Positions 1 through 8,574 of a DNA stretch of 64,000 nucleotides are shown here, piece by piece (positions within the stretch are counted from its first letter, which is position 1; each line of letters opens with the position of its first letter). Source of the DNA: UBA5336 sp964415675. Its GTDB lineage: Bacteria; Pseudomonadota; Alphaproteobacteria; Caulobacterales; Hyphomonadaceae. The stretch spans positions 124,001 through 188,000 of the forward strand of contig CAYQBG010000006.1 of assembly GCA_964415675.1 (NCBI GenBank). The letters run 5' to 3'. The translations under genes were made by a program, and so were the position numbers. Under the pieces are notes generated by a model that searched no databases, was not told where the DNA came from, and saw nothing but the letters and a program-made list of their open reading frames with translations.

Positions 1-1
1 G

Positions 2-736
2 GCCAGGGCTCTCGATATTCCGCTGATCGAATGGCACATCAAATCCACAACGAAGGCCGCTCAGGGCCTTTATGAATATGATGCAGTCGCGCGCCTGCGC
101 GATGGACAGATGGGCGATGAGCGTTCCAAGGATGTTCGCAACTATATCAAGAAGGGCAAGCTCTGGGAGGCCTTCACCTCCGAGAAGCGCCCGATCCTGC
201 TGATCGACGAGATCGACAAGGCGGATATCGAATTCCCCAATGACCTCCTGCAGGAGCTCGACCGGATGGAATTCTATGTCTACGAGACCGATGAGACCGT
301 GAAGGCCGTCCAGCGCCCGATCGTCATCATTACCTCGAACAATGAAAAGGAGCTGCCGGACGCATTTCTGCGCCGCTGCTTCTTCCACTTTATCAAATTC
401 CCCGACGAGCAGGTGATGCGCGAAATCGTCGATGTGCACTATCCCGGCATCAAGCAGAAACTGGTCAAGGAAGCGCTGACCACATTCTATTCCATGCGCG
501 AGGTTCCCGGCCTGAAGAAGAAGCCATCCACTTCGGAACTGCTCGACTGGCTGAAACTGCTGATGAATGAGGATGTCGACCTGGAAGCGCTGCGCGAACA
601 GGATCCCGAAAAGCTCACACCGCCCCTGCATGGTGCGCTCCTGAAGAATGAGCAGGATGTGGCCCTGTTCGAGCGGCTGGCCTTCCTCAGCCGTCGACAG
701 GGCGAAGGCGGCGGGCGGCGTGGGCCGGCGGGTTAG
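2..736 (+). CDS. MoxR-family AAA+ ATPase, 5' end cut by window edge
   Basis: The reading frame is open at the left edge, so the N-terminus with the Walker A motif lies outside the window. What remains has the Walker B motif LLIDEIDKAD, sensor-type TSNNEKELPDAFLRRC and the AAA+ lid region, ending in a low-complexity Gly/Arg tail. MoxR ATPases remodel protein complexes together with VWA-domain partners. The VWA gene at 3437-4618 is the expected partner, as in the CoxD/CoxE pairs known from many proteobacteria, but here a rearranged 2.7 kb stretch separates the two. The last 76 bases of this gene recur at 1686-1763. Family assignment is firm; the substrate is unknown. Confidence 0.9.
   Translation, partial: ARALDIPLIEWHIKSTTKAAQGLYEYDAVARLRDGQMGDERSKDVRNYIKKGKLWEAFTSEKRPILLIDEIDKADIEFPNDLLQELDRMEFYVYETDETVKAVQRPIVIITSNNEKELPDAFLRRCFFHFIKFPDEQVMREIVDVHYPGIKQKLVKEALTTFYSMREVPGLKKKPSTSELLDWLKLLMNEDVDLEALREQDPEKLTPPLHGALLKNEQDVALFERLAFLSRRQGEGGGRRGPAG
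661..736 (+). repeat. Direct repeat copy 1 (3' end of the MoxR ATPase gene)
   Basis: This segment matches 1686-1763 at nearly every base. The visible differences are one substitution, a 3-base gain in a GGC run and a 1-base loss. Both copies end in the same TAG stop. It is the left boundary of the first of two tandem variable cassettes. Confidence 0.85.
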
Positions 737-739
737 GGG

Positions 740-1465
740 TCAGGCGAGGCTGCGAACGAAGCGGGCGAAATCGATCATTTGCTGATGCTTGAGGCGATCA
801 GGTCGGGATCTGATATGCTTGACCAGTGCCGCACCGTTCAGAACCGGCGTCTTGGCGGGCACAGGCTGAACGATTTCGCATCCAGGCATGGCGACGATGG
901 GCTGGACGAAGTGAAATTGGCCGGAGTGTTTTTCATAGGCTTCGGCCAGCCATTTCGCTCCTCGACGGGCCTGATGACACGGTCGGGCGAATTTTGAGAC
1001 CACTTCGTCATTACGCACAACAATTCTGGGCGCATGCTTTCCACGACCGTTCCACATTTTTGTCTCAATGACGTAAATGCCGGAGCGATGGATCAAAATG
1101 TGGTCAATATCACCGATTTTGGCGGGCTTAGGCATCACCCCGTGGAAAGTCGTCGCACCATCGCGAACAAGATGGTCAAGCGCATGGGCGATTAGCTTTT
1201 CCCCATGGCGCCCCTGGGCCATCCGCCCCGTCGCATGCTGTGCGCTGAGCGCGATGACCGTGCCTGTCATCAACAGTCCGAGCCCGGCGAGACTGACAGC
1301 TTGCGGACCTAGCCATTCGCTGACTTGCAAGGACGAGGACAAGCCGAGTCCCATGGCAAGCAGGAACAGACCCAGGACCGCCATATTGAGGCGTTCGCTC
1401 AATCGCTGCTGGATCCTTTCACCTGCTTCGCGACGCGTATTTATGTTCAGCGCTGGGTTCTTCAT
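740..1465 (-). CDS. Membrane-anchored NERD (nuclease-related) domain protein
   Basis: A 241-residue protein. Two hydrophobic segments lie near residues 28-48 and 53-75, followed by a NERD domain with the pattern GDIDHIL (D119, D121) then IETKMW (E134, K136). This is the D...ExK arrangement of restriction-endonuclease-like folds. The NERD family is thought to act on or bind DNA, but most members are uncharacterised. The gene ends 3 bases from the converging MoxR ATPase stop. It lies between duplicated copies of the MoxR 3' end and a DUF2270 3' remnant, which suggests it arrived as interchangeable cargo. Nuclease activity is inferred from motif residues only. Confidence 0.8.
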   Translation of the reverse strand: MKNPALNINTRREAGERIQQRLSERLNMAVLGLFLLAMGLGLSSSLQVSEWLGPQAVSLAGLGLLMTGTVIALSAQHATGRMAQGRHGEKLIAHALDHLVRDGATTFHGVMPKPAKIGDIDHILIHRSGIYVIETKMWNGRGKHAPRIVVRNDEVVSKFARPCHQARRGAKWLAEAYEKHSGQFHFVQPIVAMPGCEIVQPVPAKTPVLNGAALVKHIRSRPDRLKHQQMIDFARFVRSLA

Positions 1466-1576
1466 GAGCCCTCCAGCGTCGGAACATAGATGATCTGTTT
1501 GAGTATGCCCCTAAAGGCTCGTTCTCGTTTGAAGGGATCCGATTAAGTTGGGGCTCAGGATATCGCCAAACTCCCC

Positions 1577-1665
1577 TCAATCCATCGCATCGACGTCCCT
1601 GGCGCCCGAGACGCTGACATGTCGCCGCCCGGCGAGGTCTTTTCGGCTGTCGGACAATCGGCCCA
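1577..1665 (-). pseudogene. Remnant of a second DUF2270 gene, 3' end only
   Basis: Read on the minus strand this gives DSRKDLAGRRHVSVSGARDV followed by DAMD and a stop. That matches the end of the intact DUF2270 protein at 2518-3300 (DSRKAVAERRNVNVSSAKEV, then DAMN and stop). Upstream of it the match continues with a 1-base gap and then fades. No start or body of the gene remains. The divergence suggests an allele from a relative rather than a recent copy. Confidence 0.8.
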
Positions 1666-1685
1666 CCTGAAATTGTGCAGTATTT

Positions 1686-1763
1686 GGCCCTGTTCGAGCG
1701 GCTGGCCTTCCTCAGCCATCGACAGGGCGAAGGCGGCGGCGGGCGGCGTGGCCGGCGGGTTAG
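1686..1763 (+). pseudogene. Remnant of the MoxR ATPase gene 3' end (direct repeat copy 2)
   Basis: A 78-base near-identical copy of 661-736, including the stop codon. It carries a 3-base gain and a 1-base loss, so its last residues are read in a shifted frame. It has no start and no upstream gene body. It lies immediately after the DUF2270 remnant and before the lipoprotein gene. The stretch 1466-1821 around it holds only this remnant, the DUF2270 remnant and the upstream region of the NERD gene. Confidence 0.8.
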
Positions 1764-1821
1764 GCTTGACCAGGCGCTGATGGCTGTGCCCTTCTGAATG
1801 TCAGGCAGGAGGGAAAGAGAT

Positions 1822-2517
1822 ATGCAACAGATCGTGCCGACCGGGGCCGCGCTTGCCATCCTTCTGACTGGATGCGCCAGTTCACCGGAACCTGTCGCCA
1901 GCGCGCCGGCCGTTTCGCCCTCCGCTGCGGAACCGGCATTCGATCCGGCAATCTGGGAGAAAGCCGGGAATGGCGCTCTGGTTCACAGGAAAAGTGGCGG
2001 GGTCTGTCCAATGGCCGTGTCGGGGCAAAAGAGGTTCGACACGCTGAGCTTCTCCCCCGACGGCCGGGATGTCGCCTGCCAGTATGAGACTGAGGACGGT
2101 CAGTCGATTCTGACCCTTTATTTCACGGATTTCGGCGACCTTACGGCCCAATCCCATGTTGATCAGGCCGTTCAGGCCGTGACGCAGGCCAAGGGGATGG
2201 AAACCAATGAGGCCGCCAGCCTCAAATGCCAGTCAGAACTCGGTCTCGTCGATGGGATGCAGGCGCCCGCACAGGGCAGCGAGGGCACAAAGGTCATCGC
2301 AGCGCGCCCATGCGTGATGTTTTCCGGAGCCGGGCGGTCTTCACTCCTGACAGTGCGCAGCTATGACAACTGGCATTTCAAGATCCGGCTGACCTCCCCC
2401 GATACAGGCGAAAAAGGCGAGCGGGCAGCGATTGGCACGGCGAGTGATTTGCTGGCGATTCAGAACCAGGCGATGGGCGGCAGGACCGCCGGCCTCGGCG
2501 CAGGCCGCGAAGCCTGA
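1822..2517 (+). CDS. Predicted lipoprotein of unknown function
   Basis: The preferred start is the ATG at 1822, about 9 bases after an AGGAGGG ribosome site; an in-frame ATG at 1798 lies upstream of that site. The N-terminus is a lipoprotein signal with lipobox LLTGC (Cys18), then a Ser/Pro/Ala linker and a soluble domain of about 200 residues with no family I recognise. It is the cargo gene of the second cassette, lying between the MoxR 3' remnant and the DUF2270 gene, whose stop codon directly abuts this one in convergent orientation. It is probably anchored in the outer membrane facing the periplasm. Confidence 0.75.
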   Translation: MQQIVPTGAALAILLTGCASSPEPVASAPAVSPSAAEPAFDPAIWEKAGNGALVHRKSGGVCPMAVSGQKRFDTLSFSPDGRDVACQYETEDGQSILTLYFTDFGDLTAQSHVDQAVQAVTQAKGMETNEAASLKCQSELGLVDGMQAPAQGSEGTKVIAARPCVMFSGAGRSSLLTVRSYDNWHFKIRLTSPDTGEKGERAAIGTASDLLAIQNQAMGGRTAGLGAGREA

Positions 2518-3300
2518 TCAATTCATCGCATCGACTTCCTTGGCGCTTGACACATTGACGTTACGGCGCTCAGCCACCGCTTTCCGGCTGTCTAGAAAGT
2601 CAGCCATCTTGGTCTTGTCGCCGCGCTCCTGATACCATGTGAACCAGGCCAGCGTGATCCAGCCGATATGGAAGGCCAGGCCCACCGCCAGCGCCACCCA
2701 TCCGGGAATCGGCCCGATATGCGCGCGATATGTGAACTCGGTTATCGAGCCGACATCATAAGGATGGATTGCGATCTTCGCGAAATAGGCCGCGCCCTGA
2801 ATGGCAAAGATCCAGCCATAATTGCGCCGAAGCCGGCGCCCCACGGCGCGCAGCATGGAAATGCGATATTGCGGTTTCTCATAGTCATCAGACAGGGCCG
2901 TGCCCCTGTCGAGCGGGATTTTCGCGCCTTCCCCGCGCAGCATCGGCACATAGAAGGCGATCTCCAGCACCCGCGCACGAAACCGCCAGACATAGAAGAA
3001 ACGGTAGCGGCGCGCCTCCAGCATCAGGAACATCACACACAGCATGCCCACCAGCACGATCGGAAAGGGAGAGGCGTTCGCCCCGGCGAACACGACCGAC
3101 AAGGCAATCCCGGTCGAGACCACCGCCCAGTTTGTCGTCTGGTCCAGCCGCTGGCGCCAGATCGTCGAGCGATAAACCTCACCGCGATAAAGGTGCGCGA
3201 GGGCACCGACTTCCTTTGAGCCGCATATCGCCTCTGGCGGGTCACTATCTCCCGTGTCGGGATCGGGAGTATCTTCGTCGAACATTCCATCGCTGGTCAT
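2518..3300 (-). CDS. DUF2270 integral membrane protein
   Basis: A 260-residue protein with an acidic N-terminal 30 residues, then the DUF2270 signature HLYRGEVYRSTIWRQRLDQT. Hydrophobic segments follow, a pair near residues 58-95 and others near 165-185 and 200-225. The function of DUF2270 proteins is unknown. Next to MoxR and VWA genes it may belong to the same membrane-associated process, but that is inferred from position only. Its last codons are duplicated as a degenerate remnant at 1577-1665. Confidence 0.8.
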   Translation of the reverse strand: MTSDGMFDEDTPDPDTGDSDPPEAICGSKEVGALAHLYRGEVYRSTIWRQRLDQTTNWAVVSTGIALSVVFAGANASPFPIVLVGMLCVMFLMLEARRYRFFYVWRFRARVLEIAFYVPMLRGEGAKIPLDRGTALSDDYEKPQYRISMLRAVGRRLRRNYGWIFAIQGAAYFAKIAIHPYDVGSITEFTYRAHIGPIPGWVALAVGLAFHIGWITLAWFTWYQERGDKTKMADFLDSRKAVAERRNVNVSSAKEVDAMN

Positions 3301-3436
3301 TCGCCTGATATGGCCTGAGTCAGTGCGGCGGGCAAACAGGTTCGCGCATTGCGGGCACGCCTCTCCCTGCGGCAGGCTTGGACAAGGCGCGCGCTCGCGT
3401 TACCATCGACTGTAAACATGCCAGCGAGACACGCCA

Positions 3437-4618
3437 ATGTTCCTGAACTTCTTCAATGAGCTTCGTAGCGCCAAGGTTCCGGTGACGCTGAAAGAGTATC
3501 TCGCCCTCCTGGAAGCGATGGACAAACAGGTCATCAGCATGGATGTGGAGGAGTTCTATTATCTCTCCCGCACAGCGCTGGTGAAGGATGAGCGCAATCT
3601 CGACAAGTTCGACAGGGTCTTTGGTCATGTCTTCAAGGGCCTCGATTCAATGGCCGACGCTGTCAATGTCCAGGATCTGCCTGAGGAATGGCTGCGCAAG
3701 ATGTCGGAAAAATTCCTGACACAGGAAGAGATGGACGAGATCGAGGCCATGGGCGGTTTCGAAAAACTCATGGAAACCCTGAAAGAGCGGCTCGAAGAAC
3801 AGAAGAAACGCCATGAAGGCGGCAATAAATGGATTGGCACAGGCGGCACCTCCCCCTTCGGCGCCAATGGCTATAATCCGGAGGGTGTGCGCATTGGCCA
3901 GGACAAATCCCGCCACCGCCGGGCGGTGAAGGTCTGGGACAAGCGCGAATTCAAGAATTATGACGACAATGTCCAGATCGGCACGCGCAACATCAAACTC
4001 GCCATGAAGCGGCTGCGCAAATGGGCGCGCGACGGTGCCGCTGAAGAGCTTGATCTCGACCAGACGATCCGCAACACCGCGAAACAGGGGTATCTCGACA
4101 TCGAGATGCGTCCCGAACGGCGCAACACGGTCTCGGTCCTGTTGCTGATGGATGTCGGCGGCTCCATGGACCCGCATGTGCGGGTGATGGAGGAATTGTT
4201 TTCGGCCGCGCGCTCGGAGATCAAGAATCTCGAATATTTCTATTTCCACAATTGCCCGTATGAAGGGCTCTGGAAGGACAATCGCCGGCGGCGCTCGGAC
4301 GTGATCCCGACCTGGGATGTGCTGCACAAATACCCCAGCGATTACAAGGTCATCATCGTCGGAGACGCAACGATGAGCCCCTATGAAATCACTTATCCGG
4401 GCGGCTCTGTCGAACATTGGAACGAAGAGGCGGGCGGTCTCTGGATCAATCGTCTGGTCGAAACCTACCCCAATCTTGTCTGGCTCAACCCGGTCAAGGA
4501 AGGTGCCTGGGAGTATACTGCGTCGATCCAGCTCATCCGTGAAGTGATCGGGCCGCAGCGCATGTTCGAACTGACCCTGCAGGGCCTTGAGGAGGCGATG
4601 AAGGAGCTGCAACGGTAA
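3437..4618 (+). CDS. VWA-domain (CoxE-like) protein, partner of the MoxR ATPase
   Basis: A 393-residue protein. The N-terminal half is helical and charged (KERLEEQKKRHEGG). The C-terminal half is a von Willebrand A domain with a MIDAS-like motif LLMDVGGSMD (D239, S243). The second MIDAS position is Gly rather than the usual Ser, giving DxGxS, as in many CoxE relatives. Such proteins bind metal and act with MoxR ATPases as chaperone or metal-insertion modules. The partner ATPase is at 2-736. No signal peptide is seen, so it is probably cytoplasmic. Confidence 0.88.
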   Translation: MFLNFFNELRSAKVPVTLKEYLALLEAMDKQVISMDVEEFYYLSRTALVKDERNLDKFDRVFGHVFKGLDSMADAVNVQDLPEEWLRKMSEKFLTQEEMDEIEAMGGFEKLMETLKERLEEQKKRHEGGNKWIGTGGTSPFGANGYNPEGVRIGQDKSRHRRAVKVWDKREFKNYDDNVQIGTRNIKLAMKRLRKWARDGAAEELDLDQTIRNTAKQGYLDIEMRPERRNTVSVLLLMDVGGSMDPHVRVMEELFSAARSEIKNLEYFYFHNCPYEGLWKDNRRRRSDVIPTWDVLHKYPSDYKVIIVGDATMSPYEITYPGGSVEHWNEEAGGLWINRLVETYPNLVWLNPVKEGAWEYTASIQLIREVIGPQRMFELTLQGLEEAMKELQR

Positions 4619-4674
4619 GGCGCCATTCGGCCTGCCCTCACCTGCCCTTATCGCTGCCCTCGCTTGTGCGCCTA

Positions 4675-5169
4675 TTATCCCGTGAGCGTCGCACGTCCTG
4701 TCCCAGCATGAAGCGCGCAGATCAGGGTGAACAGGCGCCGGGAGGTGTCGAAATCCACCTCGACCTTGCCTTTCAGGCGCTCAGCAACCAGTTCCGACCC
4801 CTCATTGTGAATGCCACGGCGCGCCATGTCGATGGCTTCGATCTGGTGGGGCGAGGAATTGCGGATCGCCTCATAATAGCTCTCACAGATCAGGAAATAA
4901 TCGCGGATGATGCTGCGAAACGGGGTCATCGACAGGATGAAAGTATGCACCGGGTTGCGCGCCTCATCGGAAACATCGAAGACGAGCTTGCGCTCATGCA
5001 GGGACAGCGCGAGACAATAAGGTCCGCCGGTTTCATGACTGGTCACGGCGAAACTGTTATCCTCGATCAGATCGAAGATCGCCACGCGCCGCTCATGCTC
5101 AGCCTCCGGGCCTGAAGCTGCGAGCGTTTCATCGTCGATCTCGACCGAGACGAGACGGTTTTCATCCAT
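4675..5169 (-). CDS. UPF0262 family protein
   Basis: The chosen start is the ATG at 5169 (MDENRLVSVEID), giving 164 residues; the open frame extends further but upstream residues are an Arg/Cys-rich artefact inside hisD. UPF0262 proteins are small, alphaproteobacterial and of unknown function, and typically sit just downstream of hisD, as here. The start overlaps the hisD stop by 8 bases, so the two are translationally linked. No catalytic motif can be identified. Confidence 0.85.
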   Translation of the reverse strand: MDENRLVSVEIDDETLAASGPEAEHERRVAIFDLIEDNSFAVTSHETGGPYCLALSLHERKLVFDVSDEARNPVHTFILSMTPFRSIIRDYFLICESYYEAIRNSSPHQIEAIDMARRGIHNEGSELVAERLKGKVEVDFDTSRRLFTLICALHAGTGRATLTG

Positions 5170-6469
5170 GATCGCCCCCCTGATTTGTCCGCACCGACAC
5201 CGAACGGGCATGGGCCGGCAGCCCCTCGGCTTCAGCAAGGCGCAGCGCCGCAGGCGCGAGCGCGGCCAGCCCCTCCGGGCTCGCACGCTGCACGCTCATC
5301 CGTTTCATGAAATCGCTCAGGCCGAGACCGGAGCTGAACCGCGCCGCGCGCGAAGTCGGCAGCACATGGTTCGAACCTGTCACATAATCGCCGAGCGCTT
5401 CCGGCGTCAGATGGCCGAGGAAGACCGCGCCGGCATGGCGAATGGATTCCAGCATGCTGTCGGGATCGTCGATTGCAAGTTCGAGATGTTCAGCAGCGAT
5501 GATATTCGCCGCAAGCGCTGCGCTGGCCCGGTCAGGTGCGCGAATGACAAGCCCGTTCTCGGCCCAGGCTTGCGCCGCGCAATTGCCCTCGGGCAGGTTT
5601 TCCAACAGCGCTTGCACAGCCTTTTCCACAGCCGCGGCAACCTCGTCATCAAGCGAAATCAGGATGGACTGGGCGGCCGGGTCATGCTCGGACTGGCTCA
5701 TCAGGTCAGCCGCAATCCAGTCAGGATTGGCGCTGGCATCAGCGATGACGAGAATTTCTGACGGCCCGGCAATCGTGTCGATGCCAACCGTGCCAAAGAC
5801 CTGGCGCTTGGCTTCGGCGACGAAGGCATTACCGGGCCCGACAATCTTGTCTACAGGCGCCAGGCGGCCTGCGCCAAAGGCCAGCGCGGCGATCGCCTGA
5901 GCGCCGCCAATCGGGTAGTATTCATCGACGCCGGCGCTCAGTGCGGCATAGGCTACAGCGGGTGACAGGACACCGTCCGGCGCCGGCGCGGTCATGACAA
6001 TCCGGCCGACCCCTGCAATCCTGGCCGGCACGACATTCATCAAAACCGAGCTAGGATAACTCGCCCGCCCGCCGGGCACATAGACGCCCACAGTGTCGAG
6101 CGGCGTCCAGCGCCAGCCAAGCTCGACCCCCTCGCCATCGGCATAGCGGTGATCGCTGGGACGCTGCGTCTCATGATAGGCGGCAATCCGCCGCGCGGCA
6201 TAGTCGATCGCGGTTTTCAGGTCGGACGGGCATTCGGCGGCCAGCGCATGTAGGTCGACATTGTCAGAGACGAGCAGCGTCGGATCGATCTGCAACCGGT
6301 CAAACTGCGCAGTGTATTCCGCGACCGCGGCACCACCGCGTGCCCGCACATTCGCGATGATCTCATGCACCGGACCATCAACAGCGCCATGGGCCCCGCG
6401 TTCGCGCGCCAGAACAGCTCGCAGGCGATCATCGAAGCCGGAACCGGATGCATCCAGTCTTGAGACCAT
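5162..6469 (-). CDS. hisD: Histidinol dehydrogenase
   Basis: HisD carries out the last two steps of histidine synthesis, converting L-histidinol to L-histidine with two NAD+ and a zinc ion. At 435 residues it has the expected length. Family motifs are clear: GVYVPGGRASYPSSVLMNVV, GPGNAFVAEAKRQVFG, IDTIAGPSEILV and SEHDPAAQS. It is the third gene of a compact murA, DUF2948, hisD, UPF0262 series. Its start overlaps the DUF2948 stop by one base. The other histidine genes are not in the window. Confidence 0.97.
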   Translation of the reverse strand: MVSRLDASGSGFDDRLRAVLARERGAHGAVDGPVHEIIANVRARGGAAVAEYTAQFDRLQIDPTLLVSDNVDLHALAAECPSDLKTAIDYAARRIAAYHETQRPSDHRYADGEGVELGWRWTPLDTVGVYVPGGRASYPSSVLMNVVPARIAGVGRIVMTAPAPDGVLSPAVAYAALSAGVDEYYPIGGAQAIAALAFGAGRLAPVDKIVGPGNAFVAEAKRQVFGTVGIDTIAGPSEILVIADASANPDWIAADLMSQSEHDPAAQSILISLDDEVAAAVEKAVQALLENLPEGNCAAQAWAENGLVIRAPDRASAALAANIIAAEHLELAIDDPDSMLESIRHAGAVFLGHLTPEALGDYVTGSNHVLPTSRAARFSSGLGLSDFMKRMSVQRASPEGLAALAPAALRLAEAEGLPAHARSVSVRTNQGGDHG

Positions 6470-6921
6470 TATCGGCGCCTTTTCTCATGGCTTGGCACAT
6501 GACGTGTCGGCCAGACATAATCGGAGTCCAGAAGTGTGACGTCCAGCATTTCGACTTCAAGGCGGATTTCGCCATCGCCGGCAAAGGTTATCACGATTTC
6601 TCCCCCCGGGGGCTCATCGGCAGGACGAAATTCGAGCTGCAAAACGGAAACGACGAGTTCCGGGTCAGACCGCGTCAGCCCGCGCGCCTGGGCGGCCAGC
6701 ACCCCATCGACGGCCAGCAGGGCGCGGATGCGCCTGCGCTGGCGCGGATGTCCTGCCGTTTCTTCCCAGCGGAACCTGTTAAGCTCGATATTGAACCGGC
6801 GCTGGCGCTGGTCGTATTTGAGATTGGCCGCTTTCGTGACCGCATCCTGGACGGCCGCAGATATGATCCTGAGATCGTCTGCATCCTCAGCGAGAAGTCG
6901 AAGCGGTGACGTTTCGGTCAT
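6469..6921 (-). CDS. DUF2948 family protein
   Basis: A 150-residue soluble protein with the DUF2948 pattern: LRLLAEDADDLRIISAAVQD near the start and RFRWEE near residue 50. DUF2948 genes lie between murA and hisD across alphaproteobacteria, and this copy keeps that order with 16 bases to murA. The function is not known. The link with hisD and murA is positional and may reflect only shared transcription. Confidence 0.85.
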   Translation of the reverse strand: MTETSPLRLLAEDADDLRIISAAVQDAVTKAANLKYDQRQRRFNIELNRFRWEETAGHPRQRRRIRALLAVDGVLAAQARGLTRSDPELVVSVLQLEFRPADEPPGGEIVITFAGDGEIRLEVEMLDVTLLDSDYVWPTRHVPSHEKRRR

Positions 6922-6937
6922 GACAGCACGGCCCTGC

Positions 6938-8209
6938 TCAGTCGCTCAGCCGCGTGACGCGCGCCCCGCAGCTGGAAAGTTTATCTTCGAGGCGTTCGAA
7001 ACCCCGGTCGAGATGGTAAATCCGGTTGACCACAGTCTCACCTTGCGCGGCAAGCCCTGCAATGACCAGAGAGACTGACGCGCGCAAATCTGTCGCCATG
7101 ACGGGCGCGCCGATCAGAACCGGAACGCCCTTCACAACCGCTTCAGGCCCGCGCACGGTAATGTCCGCCCCCAGACGAGAGAGTTCCGGCGCATGCATGA
7201 ACCGGTTCTCGAAAATATTTTCGCGGATGGTGGAGGTGCCGTCTGCAAACGTCATGAGTGCCATGAACTGGGCCTGCAGGTCCGTCGGAAACCCAGGATG
7301 CGGCTCGGTGTCGAGATCCACGGCCTTAAGCCGGTTCCCGTTGCGGCGGACCCGTATCGTGGCCGCATCCTTGTCGCAATCGACCGTCACACCGGCCTTC
7401 CTGAGTGCGGCAAGGGCCGCGCCAAGCGCATCGACAGGTGCGTTGTCCAGTGTGACATCGCCCCCGGCTGCGGCGGCTGCCATGGCGTAAGTCCCCGCCT
7501 CGATCCTGTCGGGCATAACCTGGTGATTGACGCCCGAAAGCCTCTCAACGCCCTCAATACGGATCGTACCGCTTCCCGCTCCGGAAATCCGGGCGCCCAT
7601 GGCATTGAGGCAATCGGCAAGGTCGGCGATCTCCGGCTCGCGGGCCGCATTCTCCAGGATGGTTTCACCCTTGGCGAGTGTGGCCGCCAGCATGGCATGC
7701 TCCGTCGCGCCAACCGACGGGAACGGGAAATCGACATGCGCGCCTTTCAATCCCCGAATCGCGGCGGCTTTGACATAGCCGGCCTCAACGACAATGTCGG
7801 CTCCCATTGCCTCGAACGCCTTCAGGTGCAGATCGACCGGCCGCGCGCCAATGGCACATCCGCCCGGTAAAGACACATTGGCATGGCCTTCACGCGCCAG
7901 CAGCGGGCCGAGCACATTGAAGCTCGCGCGCATCTTTCGCACCTGGTCATAAGGGGCAATCGTGCTGGTCAGCTGTGCCGCATTGAAATGGCAGGTGTGG
8001 GCGCCCTTCGGCCAGTAGACCTCGACACCGAGCGTGCCGAGAAGCTGCGACAGGAAACGTGTGTCGGAAAGGTCCGGCATGTTCGAAAGCGCCACAGGCT
8101 CTTCGGTCAGCAGTGAAGCGACCATGAGCTTGAGGGCGGAGTTCTTTGCGCCGGAGATCGGAATGCGGCCGGAAAGCGGCTGGCCACCTTGAATGCTCAG
8201 TCTGTCCAT
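6938..8209 (-). CDS. murA: UDP-N-acetylglucosamine 1-carboxyvinyltransferase
   Basis: MurA transfers enolpyruvate from PEP to UDP-GlcNAc, the committed step of peptidoglycan synthesis, in the cytoplasm. The sequence shows SGAKNSALKL with the conserved Lys-Asn, and PGGCAIGARPVDLH with the catalytic Cys118 that fosfomycin modifies. Length is normal (423 residues from the ATG at 8209). A GTG two codons upstream (8215) is an alternative start. It leads the series murA, DUF2948, hisD, UPF0262. Confidence 0.96.
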   Translation of the reverse strand: MDRLSIQGGQPLSGRIPISGAKNSALKLMVASLLTEEPVALSNMPDLSDTRFLSQLLGTLGVEVYWPKGAHTCHFNAAQLTSTIAPYDQVRKMRASFNVLGPLLAREGHANVSLPGGCAIGARPVDLHLKAFEAMGADIVVEAGYVKAAAIRGLKGAHVDFPFPSVGATEHAMLAATLAKGETILENAAREPEIADLADCLNAMGARISGAGSGTIRIEGVERLSGVNHQVMPDRIEAGTYAMAAAAAGGDVTLDNAPVDALGAALAALRKAGVTVDCDKDAATIRVRRNGNRLKAVDLDTEPHPGFPTDLQAQFMALMTFADGTSTIRENIFENRFMHAPELSRLGADITVRGPEAVVKGVPVLIGAPVMATDLRASVSLVIAGLAAQGETVVNRIYHLDRGFERLEDKLSSCGARVTRLSD

Positions 8210-8279
8210 GGGCACTGTTGCTACAGTGTGCCGGCGGCGCGGGGAAGGCCGAATTGCGGCATTGCGATGAAGTCGGGTC

Positions 8280-8432
8280 TCAGGACTCGCGGTCAGCGCC
8301 TGAAGGGCCCTGCCGCCTCTGGGCCGCCTTGCGACGCTTCAGGTTTTCACGCAGGGCCTTTGCCAGGCGTTCAGCCCGCTCATCGCGCGCGCCACCATCG
8401 TCGGTCGGCCCCTTGTCTCTTTGATCTGACAT
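8280..8432 (-). CDS. Small charged protein of 50 residues, unknown function
   Basis: An ATG at 8432 opens a 50-codon frame ending in TGA at 8280. The protein begins MSDQRDKGPTDDGGARDERA and continues with a basic helical stretch (LAKALRENLKRRKAAQRRQ). It has an acidic N-terminal half, a strongly basic C-terminal half and no hydrophobic segment. It lies upstream of murA on the same strand, with 70 bases between. Small proteins of this kind near murA are often annotated as hypothetical in this class. Coding status rests on composition and position. Confidence 0.6.
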   Translation of the reverse strand: MSDQRDKGPTDDGGARDERAERLAKALRENLKRRKAAQRRQGPSGADRES

Positions 8433-8499
8433 CTTCTGCCGCTTACGCTCTTTTCATCTTCGCATGCATAAGCTAAGGCCGTCGCCTCAGTCCTGCAAC

Positions 8500-8574
8500 G
8501 CCGCAGTAGCTCAGTGGTAGAGCGCACCCTTGGTAAGGGTGAGGTCGAGAGTTCAATTCTCTCCTGCGGCACCA
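8500..8574 (+). tRNA. tRNA-Thr (GGT anticodon)
   Basis: A complete cloverleaf can be drawn. The acceptor stem is GCCGCAG/CTGCGGC with discriminator A and an encoded CCA. The D arm contains AGCTCAGTGGTAGAGC. The anticodon stem CCCTT/AAGGG encloses GGT. The T arm carries GTTCAATTC. GGT reads threonine codons ACC and ACT. Confidence 0.96.

Noticed and set aside
737..1685. Insertion sequence carrying the NERD gene
   Set aside because: No transposase, no terminal inverted repeats and no short target duplication; the flanks are duplicated gene ends instead.
3647..4612. Antisense open frame of 321 residues over the VWA gene
   Set aside because: A shadow of the strongly supported VWA gene in a GC-rich genome; no start signals or homology.
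8500..8574. tRNA-Thr as an integration site for a mobile element
   Set aside because: No integrase and no repeated tRNA end in the following 10 kb could be found.
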